Below, piece by piece: positions 1 through 9,176 of a stretch of 64,000 nt of DNA. Under the pieces are notes generated by a model. The model saw only the letters and a list, made by a program, of their open reading frames with translations, was not told where the DNA came from and did not search any database. Both the position numbers and the translations under genes were made by a program. How positions within the stretch are numbered: the first letter of the stretch is position 1; each line of letters starts with the position of its first letter. The stretch is from positions 682,001 to 746,000 of the forward strand of contig NZ_BCMZ01000001.1 of NCBI RefSeq assembly GCF_001485535.1, given 5' to 3'. Source of the DNA: Halobacterium sp. CBA1132 (GTDB lineage Archaea; Halobacteriota; Halobacteria; Halobacteriales; Halobacteriaceae).

Positions 1-1259
1 ACGTCCCTCACGTTGTACTCCAGCAGGCGCTCGGGGTCGTCCTCCCAGAGGTCGCCGATGTCGCCCGTGTAGCGCTCCTTGCCCGCGTCGAGTTCCTTCT
101 CGCCGACCGCGTCCAGTCGGTAGGAGTCCAACTCGGAGCGCTGCATCCGCTGGTAGCCGTACAGCAGGTCGAAGACCACGCGGCCCTTGATGTTCGGGCC
201 GCCCCAGCCGGACGTCCACACTTCGCCGACGCGCGAGAGCCGGTCGGAGTCGATGTCGTGCTCGCCGTACGAGCCGAGTTCGTCCAGCCGGTCGACGTAG
301 TAGGGCGCGTCGAAGTCGTCGAAGTTCCAGCCCGTCAGCACGTCCGGGTCTGTCTCCTCGATGTAGTCGAGGAACGCCTCGTGCATCGCCTCCTCGCTGT
401 CGAACGCCCGCACTTCGAGGTCGGCGCCGTCGTCCATCAGGTCGTGGTCGACCAGCGCGTCCGGGGACGGTGCGGTGGCCTCCGGCGCTTCGTACAGCCA
501 CGCGATGTACTCGTCGCGGTAGGAGTCGTGGCTCGTCAGGCAGACGATTGGCTCCTCGCCCTCCTCGGGGAACCCCGAGCGGTCGTCGACCTCGATGTCG
601 AAGGTGTTGACGCGCACGTCGGCGTCCACCTCGCAGGTATCGATTTCGTCGTGATGGACGTAGATTGCGCCGTCGTCGGCGCGGCGCTCGGGCACCCGCA
701 GGCCGCTCGTGATGTCCTTATCGATGAGCAGGCGGTTCGGGAACAGGATGTCCGCCTCGTAGTGGTCGAAGCGGTCCCGGACGTTCCCGACGTCGCGGGG
801 CGTCCGCCCGAAAATCTTCGTGAGCTTCTCGCCCCGGATAGACTCGTAGGGGTCGCCGTTGTCGTCGGTCTCCTCGGAGCCCGTAATGACGTCTTGGGCG
901 AGGTCGTCATCGTCGATGCTGTCCGTGGGCGCGTAGAAATATGGCCGGAACCCGTGGACGCGGACGTGCTCGGCGGTGTCGTCGGCGGTGCGACCGAACA
1001 CGTGGACGACCGGGCGCTCGCGGTCGCCGTCGCCCTCGACGGTGTAGTCGACCTGCGTGACCATCAGTTCGACGTCGCCGTCGGCGTCCGGGAGCGCCTC
1101 GGCCTCCGCGGAGACGATTTCGTTCACGACCGGGTCGCCGTCCCCCGCGACGACTTCCGCTTCCGCTTGCGCGCGGACCGTGTCGCCGGGGTCGTCCGCC
1201 GCGTCGTCGCCGGCGTCGCTCCCCTCGTGCATGAACTCGGAGAGGTCCGTGTCTTCCAT
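1..1259 (-). CDS. polB: DNA polymerase family B, N-terminal part (cut by window edge)
   Basis: This is the first ~419 residues of the replicative family B DNA polymerase; the polymerase domain lies beyond position 1. The start is the ATG at 1257-1259, which opens an acidic N-terminus typical of haloarchaea. The 3'-5' exonuclease domain is visible: an Exo I motif NTFDIEVDD at about residue 220 and an Exo II motif TGWNFDDFD at about residue 308 supply the metal-binding Asp and Glu. It acts in chromosome replication. It is transcribed away from the small gene at 1373. No intein can be seen in the visible part, but inteins in this family sit in the missing part. Confidence 0.93.
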   Translation of the reverse strand, partial: MEDTDLSEFMHEGSDAGDDAADDPGDTVRAQAEAEVVAGDGDPVVNEIVSAEAEALPDADGDVELMVTQVDYTVEGDGDRERPVVHVFGRTADDTAEHVRVHGFRPYFYAPTDSIDDDDLAQDVITGSEETDDNGDPYESIRGEKLTKIFGRTPRDVGNVRDRFDHYEADILFPNRLLIDKDITSGLRVPERRADDGAIYVHHDEIDTCEVDADVRVNTFDIEVDDRSGFPEEGEEPIVCLTSHDSYRDEYIAWLYEAPEATAPSPDALVDHDLMDDGADLEVRAFDSEEAMHEAFLDYIEETDPDVLTGWNFDDFDAPYYVDRLDELGSYGEHDIDSDRLSRVGEVWTSGWGGPNIKGRVVFDLLYGYQRMQRSELDSYRLDAVGEKELDAGKERYTGDIGDLWEDDPERLLEYNVRD

Positions 1260-1372
1260 TACGTAGTCGTTCGGTCCTGTCGCCTAAAAACTCGCCCTTC
1301 GGGCCGGCGAAATCGGCCACCGGGGGAAGGCTTATGACATGCTATGGCTTACCACAGTTCGAGGTGACAGAC

Positions 1373-1558
1373 GTGACTGACCACGCAGCGGGCGACACGC
1401 ACCGCCACAACGACGTCCCACAGCTGCCAGAGGGAGACGATGTCCGAGACTCCGTGGAGTCGTACGACACAGAGGACGGCGTCGTGTTCTACGACGCCGA
1501 CAATCCGCTCGCGTGGCTCAAAGCGACGAACGCCGTGTCGCTGGGCGACGTGCTCTGA
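1373..1558 (+). CDS. Small conserved haloarchaeal protein, function unknown
   Basis: A 61-residue acidic protein beginning MTDHAAGDTHRHND with a GTG start. An in-frame ATG at 1334 would add 13 residues (MTCYGLPQFEVTD), but these are unlike the acidic rest and overlap the likely TATA region near 1329-1337, so the GTG is preferred. There is no membrane segment or metal motif. It ends with the motif LAWLKATNAVSLGD. It reads divergently from polB and just upstream of a small membrane protein, perhaps in one transcript. I recognise it only as a conserved haloarchaeal hypothetical. Confidence 0.7.
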   Translation: MTDHAAGDTHRHNDVPQLPEGDDVRDSVESYDTEDGVVFYDADNPLAWLKATNAVSLGDVL

Positions 1559-1591
1559 TAGGCAACGCTTTTCCACCGACGACGCCCTTCT

Positions 1592-1978
1592 GTGAGCGTG
1601 TTCGACGAGTCCGAGGCTGACGGCGACCACGACTTCCTCGACGACGAACCCAGCGACGCCGAGCAGGAACTCGCCCCGAAAGTCGAGACGCCCTCGGTCT
1701 CCGCGCCCGAGATTCCGGACGGCTCCGACGCGCCCGCGGGCCTCCGCCGCCGGTTCTGGACGCTCGTCGTGACGTTCAACGTCGCCCTCATCGCCGTCAG
1801 CCTCGGCCTCATGTTCGTCGCGTTCCGCGGCCGACTGCAGTACGGCGGGGCCGCTGTCGTCCTCGGCCTCGTGCTGTTCGCGTTCGGATACCGGCGCTTC
1901 CGCCAGTACACCGCCGAGGACGGGGACGATGCCGAGGATGCGGACGACGCTGACGCCGAGGACGCCACGGACGAGTGA
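1592..1978 (+). CDS. Small membrane protein with acidic tails
   Basis: A 128-residue protein from a GTG start (MSVFDESEADGD). About 55 acidic residues precede two predicted membrane segments, roughly residues 57-77 (WTLVVTFNVALIAVSLGLMF) and 84-101. A very acidic C-terminal tail follows. This DUF-type architecture is common in haloarchaea and has no known activity. It starts 33 bp after the preceding small gene and is followed 42 bp later by the gene at 2021. Membrane location is inferred from hydrophobicity only. Confidence 0.75.
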   Translation: MSVFDESEADGDHDFLDDEPSDAEQELAPKVETPSVSAPEIPDGSDAPAGLRRRFWTLVVTFNVALIAVSLGLMFVAFRGRLQYGGAAVVLGLVLFAFGYRRFRQYTAEDGDDAEDADDADAEDATDE

Positions 1979-2020
1979 CGGCCCGGAAGGCCTAACGCCG
2001 CGCACCCACTCCACTCACGT

Positions 2021-2443
2021 ATGCGTACGGTCCGCGACGACGACGGCCACCGATACCTCCTCCTCAAGCAGAGCAGCGACAGCAGCCTCGTCCGCGACCC
2101 CGAGACCGGCGACGAGCGCCACCTCCCGAACGACAACCTCGAACCCGTCGACGGCGAAGCCCCGCTGACCGCGCTCGCGTCGGCGGTGCCCGAACCCGCG
2201 CGCCGCGTCGTCGCCGGCTGCCACGACGACTGGCACCTCGGCCTCCTCGTCGACCTCGCCGACCGCGGCCCGCTGGCCGCCCGCGAGATGCTCGGCGCGT
2301 ACGACGCCTGCGAGAGCGACTTCCTCGGTGGCGTCACCGAACTCCGCGCCGCCGGCCTCCTCGAAGAAGCGACGGTGAACGGCGAGCGCGGCTACCGGCT
2401 CACCGAGACGGGCGAAGCCGGCATCGAACGCCTGCGAGACTGA
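2021..2443 (+). CDS. Winged-helix domain protein (DUF7346-like)
   Basis: A 140-residue soluble protein. The first 50 residues form a small domain with RDPETGDERHLPNDNL. The C-terminal 75 residues look like a winged helix: ARVVAGCHDDWHLGLL-type first helix, a middle helix (AAREMLGAYDACESDF), then a wing ending GERGYRLTETGEAGIERL, as in MarR/PadR-like folds. DNA binding is therefore likely but unproven. It is convergent with the gene ending at 2450, with only 6 bp between stops. Confidence 0.7.
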   Translation: MRTVRDDDGHRYLLLKQSSDSSLVRDPETGDERHLPNDNLEPVDGEAPLTALASAVPEPARRVVAGCHDDWHLGLLVDLADRGPLAAREMLGAYDACESDFLGGVTELRAAGLLEEATVNGERGYRLTETGEAGIERLRD

Positions 2444-2449
2444 CGCAGG

Positions 2450-3205
2450 CTACGCCCGCTCGGCGAGCTTCTCGAAGTCCCTGCGGAGCCAGTCGACGCG
2501 CGTCGCGAGGCGGTCGCGCTCGTGACGGAGGTCTTGGAAGTACCAGTCCGTGTCGTCGGCCAGCGACACGCCGTCCAGTTCCGCCGCGTCGAAGTCGTAC
2601 TCGTCGCGGTACGCCGACGCCTGCGCGTAGAAGAAGTGCGTGTCGGCGACGGCCGCTGCGGCCTCCTCGGCGTGCTCTTCGGCGTCCGCGACGGCGGCTT
2701 CGGCCCGCGAGACGGCGTCCGGCAGCGACTCCTCCGTGGAGAGGCCGTCCTCGCCGTCGAATTCGAGTGCCGACTCCACGTCCGCGAGCGCGTCCTTCCC
2801 CTCGCGGCGCTGGCGCTGAACCTTCGCGAACTCGTTTCTCGCAGCCCGGTAGCGTTGGAACGCCCGGAGGTACAGCAGTTCGGTGAGCGCGCGCACGCCG
2901 CGACGGAACTCCTGCCACGTCAGGTCCGCTCGCTCCCCGGCGTCGTTCAGCCGCGGGAAGACGTGCTCGGCGCAGTAGTCCGTGACGTACGCTCGGAGCA
3001 CGTCGGCGTCGTCGGCGTCCGCGAGCGCGTCCCCCGGCGCGCCGTCGTCGTGAAAGTCCGCTGTGAGTGCGCCGACCTCGTCCCGGTGGTCTTCCAGTAG
3101 CGTCTCCGAGACGGCTTCGACGCCGTCGACGCGCTCCGCGACGAGCGCTTCGTGGTCGTACTCTCCCTCCGTCAGCGACAACCCGCCTGTCGTGTCAGTC
3201 CCCAT
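2450..3205 (-). CDS. Coiled-coil protein of unknown function (DUF7118-like)
   Basis: A 251-residue acidic protein, almost entirely helical. Long Ala/Glu-rich stretches around residues 115-200 (VSRAEAAVADAEEHAEEAAA) suggest coiled coil. It lacks signal peptide, membrane segments and catalytic motifs. It lies downstream of rad50 (58 bp between rad50 stop and this start) on the same strand. A link to the repair operon is possible from position only. Confidence 0.7.
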   Translation of the reverse strand: MGTDTTGGLSLTEGEYDHEALVAERVDGVEAVSETLLEDHRDEVGALTADFHDDGAPGDALADADDADVLRAYVTDYCAEHVFPRLNDAGERADLTWQEFRRGVRALTELLYLRAFQRYRAARNEFAKVQRQRREGKDALADVESALEFDGEDGLSTEESLPDAVSRAEAAVADAEEHAEEAAAAVADTHFFYAQASAYRDEYDFDAAELDGVSLADDTDWYFQDLRHERDRLATRVDWLRRDFEKLAERA

Positions 3206-3263
3206 CCACTTCGGTCGTGTCGCCGGCGAATCATAAAATCTGTTGGATTTTTCCGGGGTTCGG

Positions 3264-5927
3264 TCAGTCCGCGATTACCTCATCGGCGTCCCGCACCACC
3301 CGCGAACGGTTCGTCGTCGCGTCCTTCTCGACGCGCACCACGTCGTCGGCGGCGTCCACGAGTTCATCGTCGTGGCTCACCACCACGATTTGCTCGACGC
3401 CCAACCGCCGCATCTGTTCGACCAGTTCCACCAGTTGAGAGACGTGCCCGGAGTCCAGGAAGACGGTGGGTTCGTCGAGGATGAGCGGCGGCAGCGGCGC
3501 CTCCCCATCGATGCCCTCCGCGAGCAGCCGGTAGATGGCACACCGCAGGCTGAGGTTGAACAGCGCGCGCTCCCCGCCCGACAGCTGCTCGGGTTCGAGG
3601 GGTTCGCCGTCCTTCTGGTAGACGGTGAGCTCGTAGTCCCCGGAGAGTTCGATGCGGGCGTACGAGTCGTTCTGGTACACCAGCTCGAACGTCTCGTTCA
3701 GCAGGCGCTCCAGTTTCGCGACGTTCTGCTGGCGCAGTTCCGCGCGCAGGTCGCCGTACGTCGCCTCCAATTCGGAGACCTCCTCGTGTATCTCGTCGAG
3801 TTCGTCGAGGCGCGCGGCCACCGTCTCGCGCTGGTCGCGCAGCGCCTCCAGTTCCTCGATGGCGTTCCGGGCGGCGCCGATGTCGCCCTGCAGGTCGTCG
3901 CGGCGATCCCGCAGGTCCTCCAGTTTCGGTTCGACCTGTTCGAGGTAGTCCTCCGCGCGCTCCTTATCCGCTTTCGCCGCCTCGATGCGGTCCTCGTCGA
4001 AGTCCGCTTCGAGGCGCTGCTTGCGCTCGCGCAGGTCGCTCAAGCGGTCGCGGCGCTCGCCGTTCCGGTCGTCGAGGCTCGCGCGCTTCTCCGCGAGCTG
4101 GTCGGCGCTATCGCGGTGGTCGGCGGCCTCCGCCACGACGTCCCGGAGGTCGGCCAACCGCTCGACGCGCTCTTTCAGCGCGGACTGCTCGGCGTTCAAC
4201 TCCGCGAGTTCCTCGCGCTTGGACTCGGCCTCCTCGCGCTTGGACTCGGCCTCCTTGCGCGCCGTCTCCGCCTCGCTTTCGAGGTCGTCGGCTTCCTCGC
4301 GCTTGGACTCGGCCTCCTCGCGGGCCTCGCTGGCGGCGTCCTCGCGGTCGTCGCAGCGCTCGACCGCCAACTCGCGGTCGCGTTCGAAGTCCGCGACCTC
4401 GCGCTCGCGCTCCACGAGCTCCTCCGCGCGGTCGATGCGCGCCGTGACATCCTCGACGTCCTCCTCGATGGTCTCTAACTGGGATTCGAGGTCCGCGACG
4501 CGCTCGCGGTACTCGTCGACGCTCTCGACGTGCGGCGACCCCTCGATTGGCTGGCCGCACTCCGGGCACTTCCCCGCGTCCAGTAGCTCCTCGGCCTCCG
4601 CGACGCGGTCCTCCGCGGACTGCAGGTCCGCGCGCACGCCCTCGCGGCGCTCCCGGAGGTCGTCGAGGTCCGCTTCCAGCGAGTCGCGGTGGGCCTCCGC
4701 GCTCCCGAACTCCACGGGCGCGTCCTCGAAGTCCGCCTTCGCCTCCGCGATTTTCTCGTCCAACTCCTCGATGCGCTCGACGGCCTCCTCGCGCTCGTCG
4801 GCGAGTTCGTCGGCCTCGCTTTCGAGGTCGTCGGCCGCCTCTCGTAGGTCCGCGGCGCGTTCTTCGAGTTCGTCCGCCCGCTCGGCGGCGTTGTCGGCCT
4901 CAGTCGAGAACTGCGAGACCTCCGGCGCCACCTCGGAGACGCGCTCGGTCACGCTCTCGCGCTCCGCAGCCAACTCCTCGCGCTTCGCGTCGGCGACCTC
5001 TGCATCCGCCTCGTCGAGGTCGGTCTCGGTGACCAGTTCGTCGGCCTCGGCTTCGAGTTCGTCCGCCCGCTCGCGGTGCTCGGTGATTTCGTCCGCGAGG
5101 TCCTCGCGCTCGCTCTCGGTCTCCGCGATTTTCTCGCGGATGTCGCTAATCGTCTCCTCGACGTCTTCGAGTTCTGCGCGCTTCTCCTCGTAGGCTTCGA
5201 GGACGCTCTCGGCGTCTTCGAGCGTCTCGCGGGCGGTCTCGCGCTGGTCCTCGAAGTTCTCGATTTCCTCGGCGACTTCGGCGAGTTCGGACTGTAACGC
5301 GGCGAGCGTGTCGTGGGGGTCGTCGTCCTCCTTGGCCTCGATTTGCTCGTCCAACTGGTCGAGTTTCCCCGCGACGTTGCTCCTGACGTCCTCGACGCCG
5401 AGTCGTGCGTCCCCGGCGCGCTGGCGGTAGTCCTCCAGTTTCCCGAGTTGCAGGAGGTCGTCGAGCATGTCTTGGCGGGTGCTCGGGGAGGCGTTGATGA
5501 GTTTGTTCACCTCGCCCTGCCGGACGTACGCGCAGTTCACGAACGCCTCCGCGTCCATCCGCAGCAGGTCGCCGACGTACGCCTCCACGTCGGTGACGCC
5601 GTCGATGCTCCCGGACGGCGTCTCCAGCGTGCAGTCCGGTGTCGACGCGCGCTCGCCGGTGTTACGCACGCGGCGGTGGACGTGGTAGTCGCTGCCCGCG
5701 TGCGTGAACCAGAGGTCGATTTCGGCTTCCTCGGCGCCGATGGTGACGATTTCGTCCAGCGTCTTGTCCAGCGCGCTCGCGCCGTACAGCGCGAAAAAGC
5801 AGGCTTCCAGGAGACTCGATTTCCCGCTGCCGTTCAGGCCGTGGATGACCGTGACTCCGCGGTCGAGGCGCACGTCGGCGTCCTCGTAGCACTTGAAGTT
5901 CTTCAGGGAGACGCGCGTGAACCTCAC
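3264..5927 (-). CDS. rad50: DNA double-strand break repair ATPase Rad50
   Basis: An 887-residue SMC-like ATPase, the partner of Mre11 in processing double-strand breaks. The N-terminal half-ATPase has Walker A GLNGSGKSS at about residues 30-38. Two very long Glu/Arg-rich coiled-coil arms flank a zinc hook CPECGQPIEG near residue 455, where the two Cys of CxxC coordinate zinc between dimers. The C-terminal half has signature LSGGERALFNLSLR and Walker B LILDEPTVFLDSGH. Length is normal for archaeal Rad50. Its start ATG overlaps the mre11 stop by 4 bp (ATGA), so the two are translationally coupled. Confidence 0.97.
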   Translation of the reverse strand: MRFTRVSLKNFKCYEDADVRLDRGVTVIHGLNGSGKSSLLEACFFALYGASALDKTLDEIVTIGAEEAEIDLWFTHAGSDYHVHRRVRNTGERASTPDCTLETPSGSIDGVTDVEAYVGDLLRMDAEAFVNCAYVRQGEVNKLINASPSTRQDMLDDLLQLGKLEDYRQRAGDARLGVEDVRSNVAGKLDQLDEQIEAKEDDDPHDTLAALQSELAEVAEEIENFEDQRETARETLEDAESVLEAYEEKRAELEDVEETISDIREKIAETESEREDLADEITEHRERADELEAEADELVTETDLDEADAEVADAKREELAAERESVTERVSEVAPEVSQFSTEADNAAERADELEERAADLREAADDLESEADELADEREEAVERIEELDEKIAEAKADFEDAPVEFGSAEAHRDSLEADLDDLRERREGVRADLQSAEDRVAEAEELLDAGKCPECGQPIEGSPHVESVDEYRERVADLESQLETIEEDVEDVTARIDRAEELVEREREVADFERDRELAVERCDDREDAASEAREEAESKREEADDLESEAETARKEAESKREEAESKREELAELNAEQSALKERVERLADLRDVVAEAADHRDSADQLAEKRASLDDRNGERRDRLSDLRERKQRLEADFDEDRIEAAKADKERAEDYLEQVEPKLEDLRDRRDDLQGDIGAARNAIEELEALRDQRETVAARLDELDEIHEEVSELEATYGDLRAELRQQNVAKLERLLNETFELVYQNDSYARIELSGDYELTVYQKDGEPLEPEQLSGGERALFNLSLRCAIYRLLAEGIDGEAPLPPLILDEPTVFLDSGHVSQLVELVEQMRRLGVEQIVVVSHDDELVDAADDVVRVEKDATTNRSRVVRDADEVIAD

Positions 5928-7090
5928 GAGAAGTCCTCCATGGTGGTCGCCTGCGCTCGGTCACTCGGTTCGTCGTCGGCGTCCGCGTCCGTCGTCGGGT
6001 CGCCGTCTAGCACGTCCTCGACGCGCTGTTTAACGCGCTCGCGGACGTTCGCGTCCGCCACTTCGAGGTCGCGGATCGTGTCGTCGATGTCGAGGCTGGC
6101 CTCGCCGAGGCCCATCTCGCGGACGCGCTCCCGGACCGCCTCGTCGGGGTCCGCGAACGACACCTCGACATCGTCCTCGGTTTCGACCTCGCGGCGGTCG
6201 TTGACCCGAGTGAGCAGCGCGCCCCGCTCGTCGCCGAAGCGCTCGACGTCGGCGGGCGTCACGGTATCGCCGTCGCCCTCCACGGTGACGACGACGACGG
6301 CGTCCTCGACGTCGCGCTCTCGAACGCGCTCGCGGACGTACTCGGTGCCGTCCTCCGGCCCGAGGTCCACGTCCACGAACACGAAGTCGCGGGTCTCGAT
6401 GCCCTTCCGGGAGATGGCGACGTCGCCGTCGCCGAACTCGACGACGTTGTAGCCGCGGGGGTCGCGTTCGCTGGCGCTCGCGCGCTCCGTCGACCCGCAG
6501 TACGTGACCCACGTGTCGCCGACTTGCGCGGTGTCGGCGGCGTGGTTGTCGCCGAGGAGCACGGCGTCGAAGTCGACGTTCGACTCGCCGAGCACTTCGT
6601 CGAGGTCCCAGTTGGCGTGCGCGAACGGCGTGAACAGGCCGTGGGAGACGAGCGCGGTGTGGTCGGCGTCCGGGTCGTCGAACTGGTAGTCGAGGGCCGG
6701 GCGCTTGGACTCGGGGACGTAGTCGAGGCCGTAGAACGTCGTGTCGCCGACGCGGCGGCCGGTCTCGTCGAGGCGCTCGGCGAGCCCCAGCGTCTCGAAG
6801 AGGTCGAGCCACTGGGCGTCCCGCGTGCCCTCGTGGTTGCCGACGATGGCGAGGAACGGGATGCCGGCGTCGCGGAGCGGCCGCAGCGCGGAGATGGTGC
6901 CGAGGATGTCGCGGAGGCCGGGACGCCGGTCGTGGTAGAGGTCGCCGGCGTGGACGACGGCGTCGACGTCCGCCGCGACGGCGTCCTCGACGACGGACTC
7001 GAAGGCGTCGAGGAAGTCCTGCCGGCGCTCGGGGGAGTGGTACTGGCGGTAGCCGAGGTGGGTGTCCCCCGTGTGGATGACGCGAGCCAT
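5924..7090 (-). CDS. mre11: DNA double-strand break repair nuclease Mre11
   Basis: A 388-residue calcineurin-like phosphoesterase with all expected metal motifs: GDTHLGY (residues 8-14), HAGDLYHD (about 46-53), GNHEG (about 83-87) and later VSHGLF and GDNHAAD. It forms the nuclease of the Mre11-Rad50 complex. The C-terminal 110 residues are acidic and presumably bind Rad50. A TATA-like CCTTTATCC near 7113-7121 is about 28 bp upstream of the ATG, suggesting a very short leader. It is the first gene of the mre11-rad50 operon. Confidence 0.97.
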   Translation of the reverse strand: MARVIHTGDTHLGYRQYHSPERRQDFLDAFESVVEDAVAADVDAVVHAGDLYHDRRPGLRDILGTISALRPLRDAGIPFLAIVGNHEGTRDAQWLDLFETLGLAERLDETGRRVGDTTFYGLDYVPESKRPALDYQFDDPDADHTALVSHGLFTPFAHANWDLDEVLGESNVDFDAVLLGDNHAADTAQVGDTWVTYCGSTERASASERDPRGYNVVEFGDGDVAISRKGIETRDFVFVDVDLGPEDGTEYVRERVRERDVEDAVVVVTVEGDGDTVTPADVERFGDERGALLTRVNDRREVETEDDVEVSFADPDEAVRERVREMGLGEASLDIDDTIRDLEVADANVRERVKQRVEDVLDGDPTTDADADDEPSDRAQATTMEDFS

Positions 7091-7188
7091 TACTGTGGGG
7101 ATGTAGCGCTACGCCGGATAAAGGTTCGGCGCTTCCGCGAACCGCAGGCTGGAGGAGATACAGCGAGTGTCGAGTGCTGGAGTCGGCG

Positions 7189-7431
7189 TCAGGCGAGCGT
7201 GTAGATGCGCTTTCGCGCGTCGGAGAACGAGAAGCGGGACTCGACGACGCCCTGTTCTTCGAGGCGAGTGAGCGCGTACCGGACGGTCCGGGCCGGAAGC
7301 AGGGTCTCCTCCGCGAGTTCGCTCTGTGTGAGGGTGTCGTTGTATTCGAGGACTTTCGCGACGAGTTTCGCGCTCGGCGGGAGGTCTTCGAGTGCTTCGA
7401 CAGTTTCGCCGTCGATTGCGGTGGCGCTCAT
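7189..7431 (-). CDS. Small winged-helix transcriptional regulator (MarR/TrmB-like)
   Basis: An 80-residue single winged-helix protein. After MSATAIDGETVEALEDLPPS come helices AKLVAKVLEYNDTLTQSELA and a recognition helix LLPARTVRYALTRLEEQG. The wing VVESRFSFSDARKRIYTLA closes the domain. The start at 7431 is preferred over the in-frame ATG at 7452 because 7452 lies inside the palindromic operator. Its own promoter region carries that operator (7440-7491), so autoregulation is likely. No ligand domain is present. Confidence 0.85.
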   Translation of the reverse strand: MSATAIDGETVEALEDLPPSAKLVAKVLEYNDTLTQSELAEETLLPARTVRYALTRLEEQGVVESRFSFSDARKRIYTLA

Positions 7432-7439
7432 ATCCACCG

Positions 7440-7491
7440 TTACTGAATGCACTTAGATAATGGTTTCGCTATCTAAAATGCACAATAGTAA
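7440..7491. promoter_or_regulatory. Large imperfect palindrome, likely operator of the adjacent regulator
   Basis: Nested inverted repeats centred near 7465: TTACT (7440-7444) with AGTAA (7487-7491), and TTAGATA (7453-7459) with TATCTAA (7470-7476), with matching TGCA boxes between them. The region is AT-rich and lies 9 bp upstream of the regulator's ATG, covering its probable TATA element. A dimeric winged-helix protein binding here would repress its own gene. Confidence 0.75.
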
Positions 7492-7669
7492 TCCATAGGT
7501 CGGTGCTGCCGGAACCCTGCGTCCCGACGCACGCCACGCCCGAGCCTGCGAGTCCGCGGCGAACAGCACGCACGACGCTCGGACTGGGCCGGACAGGGTC
7601 AATCCGGTCCGTATTCGGGGACGCGGCGCTGCTGGTCGCTGCGCCGACGTGGCGAGGGGTTAGGCCACC

Positions 7670-7706
7670 CGAAGCCTCTTATGAACTAACACCCTACCCA
7701 GTGGTG
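7670..7706 (+). promoter_or_regulatory. Promoter of pan, leaderless
   Basis: A BRE-like CGAAG (7670-7674) is followed by TATA-like TCTTATGA (7677-7684). Its centre is about 27 bp upstream of the ATG at 7707, so transcription is expected to start at or next to the start codon. This supports 7707 over upstream in-frame starts. Confidence 0.6.
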
Positions 7707-8921
7707 ATGACTGAGACCGCAGAGGACGCCGAGCTGCCCTACGACGAGGGTGCCTCGCTCCAGGAGAAAATCGAGGCCCTAGAGGAGCAGCTCTCCGCCC
7801 TCGAGGACGAGAACGAGGAGATGCGGGACCGTCTGCTCGACGCCAACGCCGAGAACAACAAGTACCAGCAGAAGCTCGAACGGCTCTCCCACGAGAACAA
7901 GAAGCTCAAGCAGTCGCCGCTGTTCGTCGCCACCGTCCAAGAGCTCAACGACGAGGGCGCCATCATCAAGCAACACGGCAACAACCAGGAGGCGCTCACC
8001 GAGGTCACCGAGGACCTCCGCGAGGACCTCGAACCGGGCGCCCGGGTCGCGGTCAACAACTCTCTCTCCGTCGTCGAACGCCTCGACGACGAGGCCGACG
8101 TTCGCGCTCGCGTCATGGAAGTCGACGAGTCTCCCGATGTCGGCTACGAGGACATCGGCGGCCTCGACGAGCAGCTCCGCGAGGTCCGCGAAACCGTCGA
8201 ACTCCCCATGAAGGAGCCCGAGATGTTCGACACCGTCGGCATCGACCCGCCGAGCGGCGTGCTCCTGCACGGCCCGCCGGGCACCGGGAAGACGCTGATG
8301 GCGAAAGCCGTCGCCGCTCAGACGGACGCGACGTTCATCAAGATGGCCGGCAGCGAACTCGTCCACAAGTTCATCGGCGAGGGCGCGAAGCTCGTCCGCG
8401 ACCTCTTCCAGGTCGCCCGCGACCACGAGCCCGCCGTCGTCTTCATCGACGAAATCGACGCCATCGCCTCGAAGCGCACGGACTCGAAGACCAGCGGTGA
8501 CGCCGAGGTCCAGCGCACGATGATGCAGTTGCTCTCGGAGATGGACGGCTTCGACGAGCGCGGCGACATCCGCATCATCGCCGCCACCAACCGCTTCGAC
8601 ATGCTCGACCGCGCCATCCTCCGGCCCGGCCGCTTCGACCGTCTCATCGAGGTACCGAACCCGAACGAGACCGGCCGCGAGAAGATCTTCCGCATCCACA
8701 CGCGGAACATGAACCTCTCGGAAGACGTCGACTTCGCGCGCCTCGCCGCCGAGACCGACGAGAAGTCCGGCGCGGACGTCGCCGCCCTCTGCACGGAGGC
8801 GGGGATGTTCGCGATTCGGGACGACCGCGAGGAAATCACGATGCAGGACTTCCAGAACGCGCTGGAGAAACTCGAACAGGACACCGACGCCAGCGCCGAA
8901 CCCTCGCGCACGTTCGCGTAG
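7707..8921 (+). CDS. pan: Proteasome-activating nucleotidase PAN
   Basis: A 404-residue AAA+ unfoldase that feeds proteins to the 20S proteasome. An N-terminal coiled coil (about residues 15-70, [20 protein letters not shown]) and an OB domain precede the AAA module. Walker A GPPGTGKT lies near residue 190, Walker [10 protein letters not shown] near 246, and the arginine-finger region RPGRFDR near 310. The protein ends in T-F-A. This resembles the HbYX motif that opens the proteasome gate, with Phe replacing Tyr. Start chosen from leaderless promoter spacing and from the conserved [15 protein letters not shown] opening. Confidence 0.96.
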   Translation: MTETAEDAELPYDEGASLQEKIEALEEQLSALEDENEEMRDRLLDANAENNKYQQKLERLSHENKKLKQSPLFVATVQELNDEGAIIKQHGNNQEALTEVTEDLREDLEPGARVAVNNSLSVVERLDDEADVRARVMEVDESPDVGYEDIGGLDEQLREVRETVELPMKEPEMFDTVGIDPPSGVLLHGPPGTGKTLMAKAVAAQTDATFIKMAGSELVHKFIGEGAKLVRDLFQVARDHEPAVVFIDEIDAIASKRTDSKTSGDAEVQRTMMQLLSEMDGFDERGDIRIIAATNRFDMLDRAILRPGRFDRLIEVPNPNETGREKIFRIHTRNMNLSEDVDFARLAAETDEKSGADVAALCTEAGMFAIRDDREEITMQDFQNALEKLEQDTDASAEPSRTFA

Positions 8922-9000
8922 ACGGCGCCCGCAGTTCTCGTTCTCTCCTCTCCGCTCTCGCCGCGTAGCCGTCACGCCGCCGAACGGAGCGACAGGCGCC

Positions 9001-9138
9001 TCACAGTGCGGTGAAGAGCGCGTACGGCACGACGAACAGCAGGACGGTCACCGCGAGCAGGACGAGCCCGTAGCTCGCGAACGTAGCCAGTGCGGTCACC
9101 CACGAGGGGTGGTCGAAGTCCGAAAGCGTCGCGGTCAT
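9001..9138 (-). CDS. Small single-span membrane protein
   Basis: A 45-residue ORF beginning MTATLSDFDHPSWVTALATF. One hydrophobic segment follows (GLVLLAVTVLLFVVPYAL). Start ATG is at 9136-9138 and stop TGA at 9001-9003. Codon choice is GC3-rich like the neighbours. It sits between pan (convergent) and the small gene at 9177 (same strand). Conserved small membrane proteins of this type are common in haloarchaea; function unknown. Confidence 0.6.
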   Translation of the reverse strand: MTATLSDFDHPSWVTALATFASYGLVLLAVTVLLFVVPYALFTAL

Positions 9139-9176
9139 ACCCGTCGGTTGCCGCGCGCGGCCCTAAAAGTTCGCCT

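Noticed and set aside
257-1320. Long ORFs opposite polB (359 codons plus strand, 137 codons minus in another frame)
   Set aside because: They are Val/Arg-rich shadows of the polymerase reading frame, normal in GC-rich DNA.
3243-5193. Plus-strand ORFs of 411 and 402 codons opposite rad50
   Set aside because: They are Ser/Arg- or Leu/Val-rich translations of the coiled-coil coding strand. rad50 motifs lie in the other strand.
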